From positions 62,001 to 126,000 of the forward strand of contig CAJUKX010000004.1 in the NCBI GenBank assembly GCA_910586975.1: a stretch of 64,000 bases of DNA. The letters run 5' to 3'. This document shows positions 1 through 8,238 of the stretch, in pieces (positions within the stretch are counted from its first letter, which is position 1; the number at the start of each line of letters is the position of its first letter). The position numbers and the translations under genes were made by a program. This DNA comes from an uncultured Muribaculaceae bacterium (GTDB taxonomy: Bacteria > Bacteroidota > Bacteroidia > Bacteroidales > Muribaculaceae). The notes under the pieces are model-generated. The model searched no databases, was not told the DNA's origin, and saw only the letters and a program-made list of their open reading frames with translations.

Positions 1-1
1 A

Positions 2-418
2 GTAGTTTCGTTCGGAACCTTGTCACGTATTCTTTGCAATCTGTCAGACAATCCCTTGAAAAAGAAGATCGCGCGGGAGTTCAATCTGCCGCAGCACAAG
101 TATTTAGAAAGCTGGTGCAAGAGTGTTGTTGCTCTCAGAAATAATCTTGCCCACCACTCGAGAACATGGAATAGAATTTATCCCATTCAACCACAACTTC
201 CCCAATCTCTACACGGTGATTGGATTGACACCTCAGGTATTCAAAACAATAAATTGTATGCCCAATTATGCTGTCTCGCATATTTGCAAGACTCCATTCA
301 TCCGAATAATGATTTCAAACATCAACTGAAACATCTTATCGCATCTTACCCGAATGTTGACGTGACTGCCATGGGATTTCCCAACGACTGGAATAATCAA
401 CCTCTTTGGAAGATTTGA
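2..418 (+). CDS. Abi family (Abi_2-type) abortive infection protein, 5'-truncated by the window
   Basis: This is the C-terminal part of an Abi_2 (AbiD/AbiF-like) protein, a family of phage-exclusion proteins built on a HEPN RNase-like fold. The reading frame is open to the first bases of the window, so the gene begins upstream and the in-frame TTG at 20 is not its start. The visible sequence opens with SFGTLSR, a family hallmark, and carries RNNLAHH, which fits the R-x4-6-H HEPN motif that forms the RNase site. The protein ends with a short polar tail at 416-418. No partner gene is visible because the next gene, typA, has its own promoter. Family assignment is from motif recognition; activity against phage is inferred. 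Confidence 0.75.
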   Translation, partial: VVSFGTLSRILCNLSDNPLKKKIAREFNLPQHKYLESWCKSVVALRNNLAHHSRTWNRIYPIQPQLPQSLHGDWIDTSGIQNNKLYAQLCCLAYLQDSIHPNNDFKHQLKHLIASYPNVDVTAMGFPNDWNNQPLWKI

Positions 419-551
419 GATACTCAAATAGGTGAATCCCATAGAGTCCTTACTCTCAGCTCTGTAATAAAAGAATACGGTGAAAGAGAATTTTGCTGCT
501 CATTTATACGTAATCTGTAATATTTCTTATTAATTTTCGGGTATTTTTTCG

Positions 552-559
552 TAACTTTG
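552..559 (+). promoter_or_regulatory. -7 element (TAACTTTG) of typA-folP
   Basis: The octamer matches the Bacteroidetes -7 consensus TAnnTTTG and lies 21 bases before the typA ATG. The upstream T-rich stretch has no clean TTTG -33 box. Confidence 0.6.
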
Positions 560-580
560 CAGCCGAAAATCCAATAGCGT

Positions 581-2377
581 ATGCAAAATATTCGTAACAT
601 CGCCATCATCGCTCACGTCGACCACGGTAAAACCACTCTTGTCGACAAAATGCTCTTAGCCGGACACCTTTTCCGCGACAATCAGTCAACCGGCGAATTA
701 ATTCTCGACAACAACGACCTTGAACGTGAACGAGGCATAACAATCCTCTCCAAGAACGTTTCAATCAATTATAAGGACACAAAAATCAATATCATCGACA
801 CTCCGGGACACGCCGACTTCGGCGGCGAGGTTGAGCGAGTGCTCAATATGGCCGATGGCTGCATACTGCTTGTCGATGCCTTTGAAGGTCCTATGCCCCA
901 GACACGATTCGTGCTTCAGAAGGCTCTGCAAATCGGCTTGAAACCCGTTGTTGTGATCAACAAGGTCGATAAGCCCAACTGCCGCCCCTCAGAGGTGCAG
1001 GACATGGTGTTTGACCTCATGTTCTCGCTTGATGCAACTGAAGACCAACTCGACTTCCCCACCATCTTCGGCTCGGCCAAGAACGGCTGGATGAGCACCG
1101 ACTGGGAAAAACCCACCGACAACATCCTGCCCCTGCTCGATGCGATCATAGAGCATATCCCCGCTCCCACAACCCACGAGGGCGATGCCCAGATGCTCAT
1201 CACATCGCTCGACTTCTCGAGCTACGTAGGCCGTATAGCCATAGGCCGTGTGCACCGCGGTACACTGCGCGAAGGCATGGATATAGCACTTTGCCGCAAG
1301 GATGGCTCTGTGTCGAAACAGCGCATCAAGGAATTGCACACATTCGAAGGTATGGGTCGCAAGAAAGTGAGCGAGGTGTCAAGCGGTGATATCTGCGCAA
1401 TAGTAGGTATCGAAGGCTTTGAAATCGGCGACACAGTGGCCGACGCAGCCAATCCCGAACCTCTGCCCCGCATCGCCATCGACGAACCCACCATGTCGAT
1501 GACTTTCACTATCAACGACTCGCCCTTCTTCGGCCGCGACGGTAAGTTTGTAACCTCGCGCCACATAGGCGACCGTCTCACCAAGGAACTCGACCGCAAT
1601 CTGGCGCTACGTGTGGTGAAAGATGCCCATCAGGACGTATGGACAGTATTTGGTCGCGGCGTGCTCCACCTCTCCGTGCTCATCGAGACCATGCGCCGCG
1701 AGGGTTACGAGCTTCAGGTAGGCCAACCCCAGGTTATAGTAAAGGAAATCGACGGAGTGAAATGCGAGCCCGTAGAGCTTATGACCATCAACGTAACCGA
1801 GGAATATTCATCGAAAATCATCGACATGGTTACACGCCGCAAAGGCGAAATGGTGTCGATGACAGCACAGGGCGACCGCGTGCACATGGAATTCAACATA
1901 CCCTCGCGCGGTATCATAGGTCTGCGCACCAATGTGCTCACCGCATCGGCCGGCGAAGCCATCATGGCCCATCGCTTCCTTGAATACCAACCCTGGAAGG
2001 GCGATATCGAGCGCCGTACCAACGGATCGCTCATCGCAATGGAAGGCGGCACTGCATTTGCCTACGCCATCGACAAGCTGCAAGACCGCGGACGATTCTT
2101 CATTTTCCCGCAGGAAGAAGTATATGCCGGACAGGTTGTGGGCGAAAATGCCAAGGACAACGACATAGTTGTAAATGTAACAAAGTCAAAGAAGCTCACC
2201 AACATGCGTGCTTCAGGCGCCGACGACAAGGCCCGTATTGTGCCGCCGGTAGTATTCAGCCTTGAAGAGGCCCTCGAATACATCAAGGAGGACGAATATG
2301 TAGAAGTGACACCCTCGCACATGCGTATGCGCAAAATCATCCTCGACGAGCTTGAGCGCAAACGTGCTAACCGCTGA
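581..2377 (+). CDS. typA: Translational GTPase TypA/BipA
   Basis: TypA (BipA) is a ribosome-associated translational GTPase related to EF-G that is needed under stress and cold. The 598-residue length is normal. The GTPase motifs are clear: AHVDHGKT at residues 11-18 (P-loop), DTPGH at 73-77 and NKVD at 127-130. An EF-Tu domain 2, the EF-G-like domains III and V and the BipA-specific C-terminal domain follow. The ATG at 581 lies 21 bases after a TAACTTTG promoter. The stop is 2 bases from the folP start, so the two genes are almost certainly co-transcribed. Confidence 0.97.
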   Translation: MQNIRNIAIIAHVDHGKTTLVDKMLLAGHLFRDNQSTGELILDNNDLERERGITILSKNVSINYKDTKINIIDTPGHADFGGEVERVLNMADGCILLVDAFEGPMPQTRFVLQKALQIGLKPVVVINKVDKPNCRPSEVQDMVFDLMFSLDATEDQLDFPTIFGSAKNGWMSTDWEKPTDNILPLLDAIIEHIPAPTTHEGDAQMLITSLDFSSYVGRIAIGRVHRGTLREGMDIALCRKDGSVSKQRIKELHTFEGMGRKKVSEVSSGDICAIVGIEGFEIGDTVADAANPEPLPRIAIDEPTMSMTFTINDSPFFGRDGKFVTSRHIGDRLTKELDRNLALRVVKDAHQDVWTVFGRGVLHLSVLIETMRREGYELQVGQPQVIVKEIDGVKCEPVELMTINVTEEYSSKIIDMVTRRKGEMVSMTAQGDRVHMEFNIPSRGIIGLRTNVLTASAGEAIMAHRFLEYQPWKGDIERRTNGSLIAMEGGTAFAYAIDKLQDRGRFFIFPQEEVYAGQVVGENAKDNDIVVNVTKSKKLTNMRASGADDKARIVPPVVFSLEEALEYIKEDEYVEVTPSHMRMRKIILDELERKRANR

Positions 2378-2379
2378 TA

Positions 2380-3228
2380 ATGACACCATTTTCTCTAAAT
2401 ATTAAAGGCACACTGCATGAGTATTCCCATCCGTTGGTGATGGGAGTGCTCAATGCCACGCCCGACTCGTTCTACAGCGCATCGCGCGCTGCAACCGAGG
2501 CAGAAGTAGCTGCCGCCGCTGCCCGCCTGGCCGCTGCAGGAGCAGATATAATTGACGTAGGTGCTTATTCAAGCCGACCCGGTGCCGGAGATGTACCGGA
2601 GGAAGTTGAACTCGAAAGGCTTGCACATGCACTGCCCGCAGTGGTTGCAGCCGCGCCGGGATGCTTGATTTCGGTTGACACTTTCCGTGCCCGCGTAGCC
2701 CGTGAAGCCGTTGAGAAATATGGCGCACACATAATCAACGACATATCCGGCGGAAATCTCGATAGCGAGATGTTTGAAACCGTGGCTCAACTGGGAGTGC
2801 CTTACGTACTTAGCCACATGCGCGGTTCTGTTGCCGACATGATGGAATACACCACATACGAGGACGTTACCCGCGACGTACTTTCAGAACTCGGCGACCG
2901 TCTGCAGGAGCTTGCTCTGATGGGAGTGAACGATGTGATCGTTGACCCCGGATTCGGATTCAGCAAAACACTTGAGCAGAACTATGAATTGCTGGCAAAC
3001 CTGAAGCTGCTGCAGCTCTTCCACCGCCCCATACTCGTAGGATTCTCGCGCAAGTCGATGATTACCAAACTGCTCGGCACCACTCCCGACAAGGCTTTGA
3101 ACGGTACCTCGGTACTCAATACACTTGCGCTCGATCGCGGTGCCGCCATACTGCGTGTACACGATGCTGCCGAAGCTCGCGAGTGTATACGCATCTACGA
3201 AGCCCTTGCCTCAAAAAAGAGTCTCTAA
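2380..3228 (+). CDS. folP: Dihydropteroate synthase
   Basis: DHPS condenses p-aminobenzoate with dihydropterin pyrophosphate in folate synthesis and is the sulfonamide target. The 282-residue protein has the family blocks NATPDSF (residues 25-31), DVGAYSSRPG (59-68), the VDPGFGFSKT segment and GFSRKS near the C-terminus. It starts 2 bases after the typA stop. In Bacteroidetes folP is usually followed directly by dacA; here a roughly 214-base repeat lies between them. The TAA stop at 3226-3228 is also the first three bases of that repeat's terminal inverted repeat. Confidence 0.96.
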   Translation: MTPFSLNIKGTLHEYSHPLVMGVLNATPDSFYSASRAATEAEVAAAAARLAAAGADIIDVGAYSSRPGAGDVPEEVELERLAHALPAVVAAAPGCLISVDTFRARVAREAVEKYGAHIINDISGGNLDSEMFETVAQLGVPYVLSHMRGSVADMMEYTTYEDVTRDVLSELGDRLQELALMGVNDVIVDPGFGFSKTLEQNYELLANLKLLQLFHRPILVGFSRKSMITKLLGTTPDKALNGTSVLNTLALDRGAAILRVHDAAEARECIRIYEALASKKSL

Positions 3229-3439
3229 GAGTTTGTTTACTTTTAACTCGCGTTAAGGCTGAGAGAGAGTATTTTTTGAATGATTTTCGCAAGTTGAAGA
3301 AGGAGCATAGCGAGCTATGCGACTGATGAAACTTGGCGGAAAGCATCAAAAAAGATCTCAGAATTAATGCGAAACACTAAAATAAATACATTCCTTTAAT
3401 TATAATTCTAATCGTGTGTTAAAAGTAAACACACTCTAA
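3226..3439. repeat. MITE-like dispersed repeat, family A copy 1
   Basis: This element of about 214 bases has terminal inverted repeats: TAAGAGTTTGTTTAC on the left and, read inward from the right, TTAGAGTGTGTTTAC. A second copy at 38872-39082 is nearly identical over its whole length apart from small indels. The interior carries nested hairpins (CATAGCGAGCTATG flanked by CGCAAGTT and AACTTGGCG). It encodes no transposase. Its left end overlaps the folP stop codon and its right end is about 33 bases before dacA, so a folP-dacA transcript would include it as a structured spacer. Confidence 0.8.
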
Positions 3440-3472
3440 TACTATCAAATTTCTTTCTAAAACTCTCCTGCC

Positions 3473-4252
3473 ATGCCTGCTTTCGGAATCAAGGATATAA
3501 TAGACATTATACTCGTAGCCCTGCTCCTCTACTACATCTACAGATTGATGAAGGAATCGGGCACCATCAACATCTTCTACGGTGTAATGGCCTTTATTGT
3601 AGTATGGATAGTGGCCTCGGAGATATTTGCAATGAGGCTTATCGGAACCATACTCGATAAGTTCATGAGCATAGGTATGCTTATCCTTGTGATTCTGTTT
3701 CAGGACCAGATTAAACGGTTTCTCGTTGAGCTGGGTTCGCATCACCGTTGGCAATTCCTCGCCAAGATATTCCACCACCACAAGGACGGCGAACTGCCAC
3801 ATACGGCATGGGTAATGCCCGTGGTATACGCATGTATGAACATGTCTAAGACCAAGACCGGAGCATTGATAGTCATAGAACAGTCCATACCTCTTGACAA
3901 TTACGAGAAAACAGGCGATATAATCAATGCCAGCATAAATTCGCGCCTTATTGAGAATATATTCTTCAAGAACTCACCTCTGCACGACGGTGCGCTGATC
4001 ATAGCACACGGGCGCTTGGTATCGGCCGGATGCATCCTGCCCGTGAGCCACGATACCGATGTACCGCGCTACATGGGTCTGCGCCACCGCTCGGCATTAG
4101 GCATAGCTCAAGCCACCGATGCTGTGGCTGTTGTGGTGTCTGAAGAGACCGGTAACATTTCTATCGCACACCGCGGACGCATCACCACCCGCCTCACCTC
4201 AACCGAGCTCGAACATCGCCTGAATGCCATAGCGATGATGCCTAAAAAATAA
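3473..4252 (+). CDS. dacA: Diadenylate cyclase, CdaA/DacA type
   Basis: This membrane-anchored enzyme makes cyclic di-AMP from two ATP. Three hydrophobic segments (about residues 8-24, 34-52 and 57-78) precede a cytosolic DisA_N catalytic domain with DGA at 172-174 and RHR at 204-206, the two signature motifs. The 259-residue length fits CdaA. The folP-dacA order is the usual Bacteroidetes arrangement and differs from the cdaA-cdaR-glmM operon of Firmicutes. No promoter is obvious between the upstream repeat and the ATG, so expression probably comes from the typA promoter through the repeat. The TAA stop at 4250-4252 begins a short TAAGAGCTTGTT hairpin. Confidence 0.94.
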   Translation: MPAFGIKDIIDIILVALLLYYIYRLMKESGTINIFYGVMAFIVVWIVASEIFAMRLIGTILDKFMSIGMLILVILFQDQIKRFLVELGSHHRWQFLAKIFHHHKDGELPHTAWVMPVVYACMNMSKTKTGALIVIEQSIPLDNYEKTGDIINASINSRLIENIFFKNSPLHDGALIIAHGRLVSAGCILPVSHDTDVPRYMGLRHRSALGIAQATDAVAVVVSEETGNISIAHRGRITTRLTSTELEHRLNAIAMMPKK

Positions 4253-5095
4253 GAGCTTGTTAAAAAACAAGCCCTGAGTAATCTGTAATCTGTTTACATT
4301 ATCACTTTGACGCAGCAGGACGCGGTATACCGCCTTGCGGCATCGTGCAGTCATGTTCTGTATACGTTTGGCCGTGTCGGGATGCGATGAAAACATCTTC
4401 TGCACAATGCTCTGCGATGAGTTGCCTTCAAGCCCCTGCATCTTTTCAAATGCCATCACCATACCCCACGGATTAAGCCCGTTCTGCACCAGGAAGTCAT
4501 AACCGCAGTCATCAGCTTCGGTTTCCTGTTTCTGGGAGTAACGCGCATTGAGCAATGACTCGCCAAGCTGAGTGAGCTGAGAGTCGGTAAGGGCCGCCAC
4601 CCGGCCGTCGGTCGAGGCGATTATATCTTTGAGCGCACCGCCCAACAGCTCGTTTTTAAAGGCATTCTTGGAATGTCGTTTCACCACATGGCCTATTTCA
4701 TGGCCGATAATGCCCATCAGCTCATTATCGTCCATCATATCCATCAGAGCCGAGAATACGCGCACACTGCCATCGGGGCATGCAAAAGCATTTATGTCCT
4801 TCACATCATATACCTTGAAATTCAATGGAATACCGTCGGCATCAGATATACCCTTGGTAAGACGCCGCAAGCGTTGTGTGTACTTGCTGTCCTCGGGCAG
4901 CACGGTATTGTTCTTATCCATCTGTTCAACTGACTCCTTTACATAGGCGGCCATCTGCTCGTCAGAAAGCGTGAAGGCCTGGGCCGTCTTGAACAATGCC
5001 CCAAGCGCACGCGCGAGGTTGAACTGCGCATCGGCCTGAACCGAAGATCCCAGTAAGAGGACAAATATTAAAATTCTGAATGCGACCTTTTTCAT
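4199..5095 (-). CDS. M48 family zinc metalloprotease, secreted, with an abnormal C-terminal tail
   Basis: This is a periplasmic M48 peptidase. A signal peptide (about residues 1-23, ending ADAQ) precedes the catalytic domain with HEIGH at 132-136 and the third zinc ligand in ETEAD at 191-195. The domain ends near SSHPDTAKRIQNM, as in homologues. After that the frame continues for about 45 residues through the intergenic region and 54 bases into the antisense of dacA. Another frame gives a short tail, TMPQGGIPRPAASK, with a stop at 4302-4304. The long tail therefore probably results from a frameshift near 4330-4350, either real or a sequencing error. The promoter is shared with the divergent gene at 5150. 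Confidence 0.85.
   Translation of the reverse strand: MKKVAFRILIFVLLLGSSVQADAQFNLARALGALFKTAQAFTLSDEQMAAYVKESVEQMDKNNTVLPEDSKYTQRLRRLTKGISDADGIPLNFKVYDVKDINAFACPDGSVRVFSALMDMMDDNELMGIIGHEIGHVVKRHSKNAFKNELLGGALKDIIASTDGRVAALTDSQLTQLGESLLNARYSQKQETEADDCGYDFLVQNGLNPWGMVMAFEKMQGLEGNSSQSIVQKMFSSHPDTAKRIQNMTARCRKAVYRVLLRQSDNVNRLQITQGLFFNKLLFFRHHRYGIQAMFELG
4250..4272. repeat. Minimal TAAGAGCTTGTT hairpin at the dacA stop codon
   Basis: TAAGAGCTTGTT, aaaa, AACAAGC forms a 7-bp stem (4255-4261 with 4266-4272). The motif resembles the ends of repeat family A and starts exactly at the dacA stop. No U-run follows, so it is a poor intrinsic terminator; it may be a terminal-repeat remnant. Confidence 0.5.
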
Positions 5096-5112
5096 TTTTT
5101 TCTAAAAATTTG

Positions 5113-5134
5113 TAATTTTGAATCCACAAATTTA
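5113..5134. promoter_or_regulatory. Overlapping divergent promoters
   Basis: TAATTTTG at 5113-5120 on the plus strand would serve the gene at 5150. TAAATTTG on the minus strand (5134-5127) would serve the M48 protease. The two -7 boxes are interleaved within 22 bases, so the genes may compete for polymerase. Confidence 0.5.
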
Positions 5135-5149
5135 CAATTATTTACAATA

Positions 5150-5695
5150 ATGGCAAAATTTAAGAAAATTACACCAATTGTTATCATAGTAATCGTGAGC
5201 ATGCTTCTGATAACCGCGGCATGGTCACTTCACGACCGCACTCTCGTAACACCCTTGTTCCCAATAGGATGCGGCGTGGCATTAGGATTGGCCTCGGGCC
5301 TGTGGTTATGGAAACTGAGCCGATACCTCACCGATTGCAGCAAAAGGCTCCCTAATTTGATATGCCATACTATATTATTTACAATTTTGTTTACGGCATT
5401 GTTCTACATCTTAAATTACACCTGCGCCAACCGGGGCGCCTCGTACACCGAAACTGTAACAATCACTGCCAAACAAACCTCAGTACACTATCACAGTCGC
5501 CGCGTAGGCCGCAACCGTTACACCAGGGGCGAACCATACAATGTATATAATATAAAAATACAGTTCAAGGATTCTACGGAGCGCAGCTTCAGAGTGCCTT
5601 TGAGCAAGTACAATAAATACCGCAACGGCGCTGATATTGAGCTTTCAATGGCCAAGGGCCTGTTCGGCGCTCCGGTCATAATTGACATTTTGTAA
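5150..5695 (+). CDS. Small membrane protein of unknown function
   Basis: I do not recognise this 181-residue protein. It has three hydrophobic segments (about residues 9-26, 37-56 and 70-90). A basic, Tyr- and Arg-rich soluble domain follows (about 95-181), ending in a predicted beta-rich stretch with RSFRVPLSKYNKY. The domain pattern (extended strands, a positively charged surface) would suit a DUF3592-like extracytoplasmic module, but I cannot confirm that. It has its own TAATTTTG promoter and stands alone between divergent and downstream genes. Confidence 0.7.
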   Translation: MAKFKKITPIVIIVIVSMLLITAAWSLHDRTLVTPLFPIGCGVALGLASGLWLWKLSRYLTDCSKRLPNLICHTILFTILFTALFYILNYTCANRGASYTETVTITAKQTSVHYHSRRVGRNRYTRGEPYNVYNIKIQFKDSTERSFRVPLSKYNKYRNGADIELSMAKGLFGAPVIIDIL

Positions 5696-5780
5696 ATGGC
5701 GTAAATGGCATAAACATATTCATTTTGTCTTAATTATGTCATTTTTACAAATTTTTATATGTATATCTTTATTTAATATG

Positions 5781-5788
5781 TATCTTTG
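5781..5788 (+). promoter_or_regulatory. -7 element (TATCTTTG) of the choice-of-anchor-like gene
   Basis: A perfect TAnnTTTG match lies 40 bases before the ATG at 5828. Confidence 0.6.
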
Positions 5789-5827
5789 CCACTTGGAAAT
5801 AAACACACCTATCATTAATCACAAAAC

Positions 5828-8152
5828 ATGAACAAAATCTTTACTCTGATTCCGGCTTTGGCCATGGTAGTGAATGTTATGGGAGCCGAAACAGCCTTCA
5901 CGGCAGACTTTTCGACTGCTGATGAAGCGAGTGTGGCAGATTGGACCATTATTGATGCCAATGCCGACAAAAGTACTTGGAAATTTGACTCCTCAGCCGA
6001 GCCGAGCCACATTTTCTACAGTTACAACAGCAACAATGCCGCCGACGACTGGTTGATATCTCCGGCAATCAGCATACCTGCCGACGGTACCTATGTACTG
6101 CGAATCGAATACAAAGGCAGCTCGTATGGCGAAGCGTTTGAGGTTTTCACCGGCAGCGAAGCCAAGGTTGAGTCCATGACCAACAAGATTGCATCTTATG
6201 AAGACGTGAAAGACGTTATCGCCGGCGACCTTGTATTTATTGATGCCAAAGCCGGCAATATGCACATCGGCTTCCATGCTACAACTCCCGCCGACAAGTT
6301 CCGCCTCTATCTCATCTCTGTGACACTGATGAAGGCCGACAATCCCGTTGACCTTGCTCTTACAGCCATCACATCGCCCACTGACGGCGAAGGTCTCGGT
6401 CAGGAAACCGTCACTGTCGAAATCGAGAACAAGGGCCGCGTGGACGTATCCTCGTATGATGTGGCTTACAAGCTCAACGACGGCACAGCAGTTGTGGAAC
6501 ATGTCACCACTCCCATAGCCGTAGGCGCCAAGGCTACATACTCATTCAACACCAAGGCCGACCTCTCGCGCGGCCACTTCACACACAAGATTGAAGCCTA
6601 CACCATCCATCCCGATGATATCAACCCCGCAAACGACTCGTTCTCTGCCAAAGTGCGCCACGTAGCTCCGGCTACAGTGCCCTACTTCACCGGTTTTGAA
6701 CCCGATGAGGACACCGACGGCATCACTTTCCTGAATCTCAATAACGACGAAGGCGACTGGGACATAAATATTGATAGTGGATGGCTTGGCAGCTTTGCCC
6801 GCACCGGCTATGGCAGCCTTATCTATAACTACGACAAAGAAAACAACGCCGACGACTGGGCCATACTCGAACCCATACAGATGACCCCGGGCCACTATGC
6901 TGTCAAGTTCTGGTATTCAGCCACTGCCAACCACCCCGAGCGCATGCGCCTGTGCTATGGCAATGCCCCCACTCCCGAGGCCATGACCAACGTCGTAGTT
7001 GAGTATAACCCCATGACCAACGACTCTTATCTCGAATCGGTAAACATCATCGAGCTAAAAGAAGAAGGCAACATATACTTCGGCTTCTACGCATTCAGCG
7101 ACAAAAACGAAAACTGGATCTGCATCGACGACTTCTCGGTAACAAAAGTAGATGCCAACAACTTCGACATCATCGTAAGCCGTCCGTCAAACCCCATGAG
7201 CTACATGATGGATAAAAACTCACGCGACCTCGCATTCACAGTTTTCAATGCCGGCATCGTTGACAAAGATATTGACTTCGAAGTATCTGTAGACGGCAAT
7301 GTAATCAGCACATTCACGATGAATATCCCGGCACAGAAGGCCACACCCATCGTACGCGAATCACTCTTTACATCGCTTGCTACCGGCACACACACCATAC
7401 GCATCGAAGCTAAAAACGAAGGCGATACCGATCCGAGCAATAATGTATCCGAGTTCAAATGCGTCATGCTCCCTGCTCCGGTAGCATTCTGGGACTTTGA
7501 AGACGGACAGCTTCCCACCGACATCACCATGCGTGTGGAAGACAGCGCCGAAAATCATCCCAATGCCGGCGATGAATTCAACGAAGACGGCTTCGGCATC
7601 TTCAACCTCCAGCACTACCTGCTCGGCACTCGCGCCCTTGCCATCAACACATGGTTTACCGATCCTTCCAAGACAGCCGACCGCTGGGTTGTGCTGCCCC
7701 GCATGAAGGTTACCGGCGACGCCCACTTTGCCATGTCGGCCGTTTCGTACGGAGGTGGCAACGGTACGGACAGATTCGACATCAGGGTGTCTACAAGCGA
7801 CGACAAGTGGTACAGCTACTCTACCGTACTCAGCGTATCAGATGTACAGAAGTCAGTAAACAACTTCGGTATAGACCTGAGCGAATACAAGGATAAGGAC
7901 ATCTATATCGCCGTACAGTGCAAGAGCTACGACACCGAAGCCCTCATCCTCGATAACCTTGGCGTATACGGAAGCATCGAACCCTCAAGCACCCAGGGTA
8001 TCGACGACATCGAAACTTCAACCGAACCCGAGACAGTTGAATATTACAACCTCTCAGGTATTCGTCTGGCACAGCCTTGCGAAGGACTCAATATAGTAGT
8101 ACGCAAACAGGGCGGCAAGACCATCGTTACCAAAGAAATGATCAGCAAATAA
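5828..8152 (+). CDS. Secreted multidomain protein with choice-of-anchor-J-like and CARDB-like modules and a sorting tail
   Basis: This is a 774-residue exported protein with an N-terminal signal peptide (about 1-20). Jelly-roll-like modules recur; each contains a NNADDW or NADDWLI motif (near residues 71 and 340) followed by hydrophobic strands, as in choice-of-anchor J domains. Between and after them lie CARDB-like segments (for example IENKGRVDVSSYDV near 200 and NEGDTDPSNN near 535). The C-terminus (VEYYNLSGIRLAQP followed by GGKTIVTKE) is the Bacteroidales C-terminal sorting/anchoring tail. It probably acts at the cell surface in adhesion or glycan binding. There is no catalytic motif. 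A strong bidirectional terminator follows at 8174-8213. Confidence 0.75.
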   Translation: MNKIFTLIPALAMVVNVMGAETAFTADFSTADEASVADWTIIDANADKSTWKFDSSAEPSHIFYSYNSNNAADDWLISPAISIPADGTYVLRIEYKGSSYGEAFEVFTGSEAKVESMTNKIASYEDVKDVIAGDLVFIDAKAGNMHIGFHATTPADKFRLYLISVTLMKADNPVDLALTAITSPTDGEGLGQETVTVEIENKGRVDVSSYDVAYKLNDGTAVVEHVTTPIAVGAKATYSFNTKADLSRGHFTHKIEAYTIHPDDINPANDSFSAKVRHVAPATVPYFTGFEPDEDTDGITFLNLNNDEGDWDINIDSGWLGSFARTGYGSLIYNYDKENNADDWAILEPIQMTPGHYAVKFWYSATANHPERMRLCYGNAPTPEAMTNVVVEYNPMTNDSYLESVNIIELKEEGNIYFGFYAFSDKNENWICIDDFSVTKVDANNFDIIVSRPSNPMSYMMDKNSRDLAFTVFNAGIVDKDIDFEVSVDGNVISTFTMNIPAQKATPIVRESLFTSLATGTHTIRIEAKNEGDTDPSNNVSEFKCVMLPAPVAFWDFEDGQLPTDITMRVEDSAENHPNAGDEFNEDGFGIFNLQHYLLGTRALAINTWFTDPSKTADRWVVLPRMKVTGDAHFAMSAVSYGGGNGTDRFDIRVSTSDDKWYSYSTVLSVSDVQKSVNNFGIDLSEYKDKDIYIAVQCKSYDTEALILDNLGVYGSIEPSSTQGIDDIETSTEPETVEYYNLSGIRLAQPCEGLNIVVRKQGGKTIVTKEMISK

Positions 8153-8173
8153 TCTGATTATCATAACAATCAA

Positions 8174-8213
8174 GCAGCCGATAAACACCTTGTATTTGGT
8201 GTTTATCGGCTGC
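8174..8213. terminator. Bidirectional intrinsic terminator
   Basis: A perfect 16-bp stem, GCAGCCGATAAACACC with its complement, has an 8-base loop and is followed by CCTGTTTTT. It lies between the convergent genes ending at 8152 and 8239. Confidence 0.85.
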
Positions 8214-8238
8214 CCTGTTTTTAATTCTGCCGAATTAT

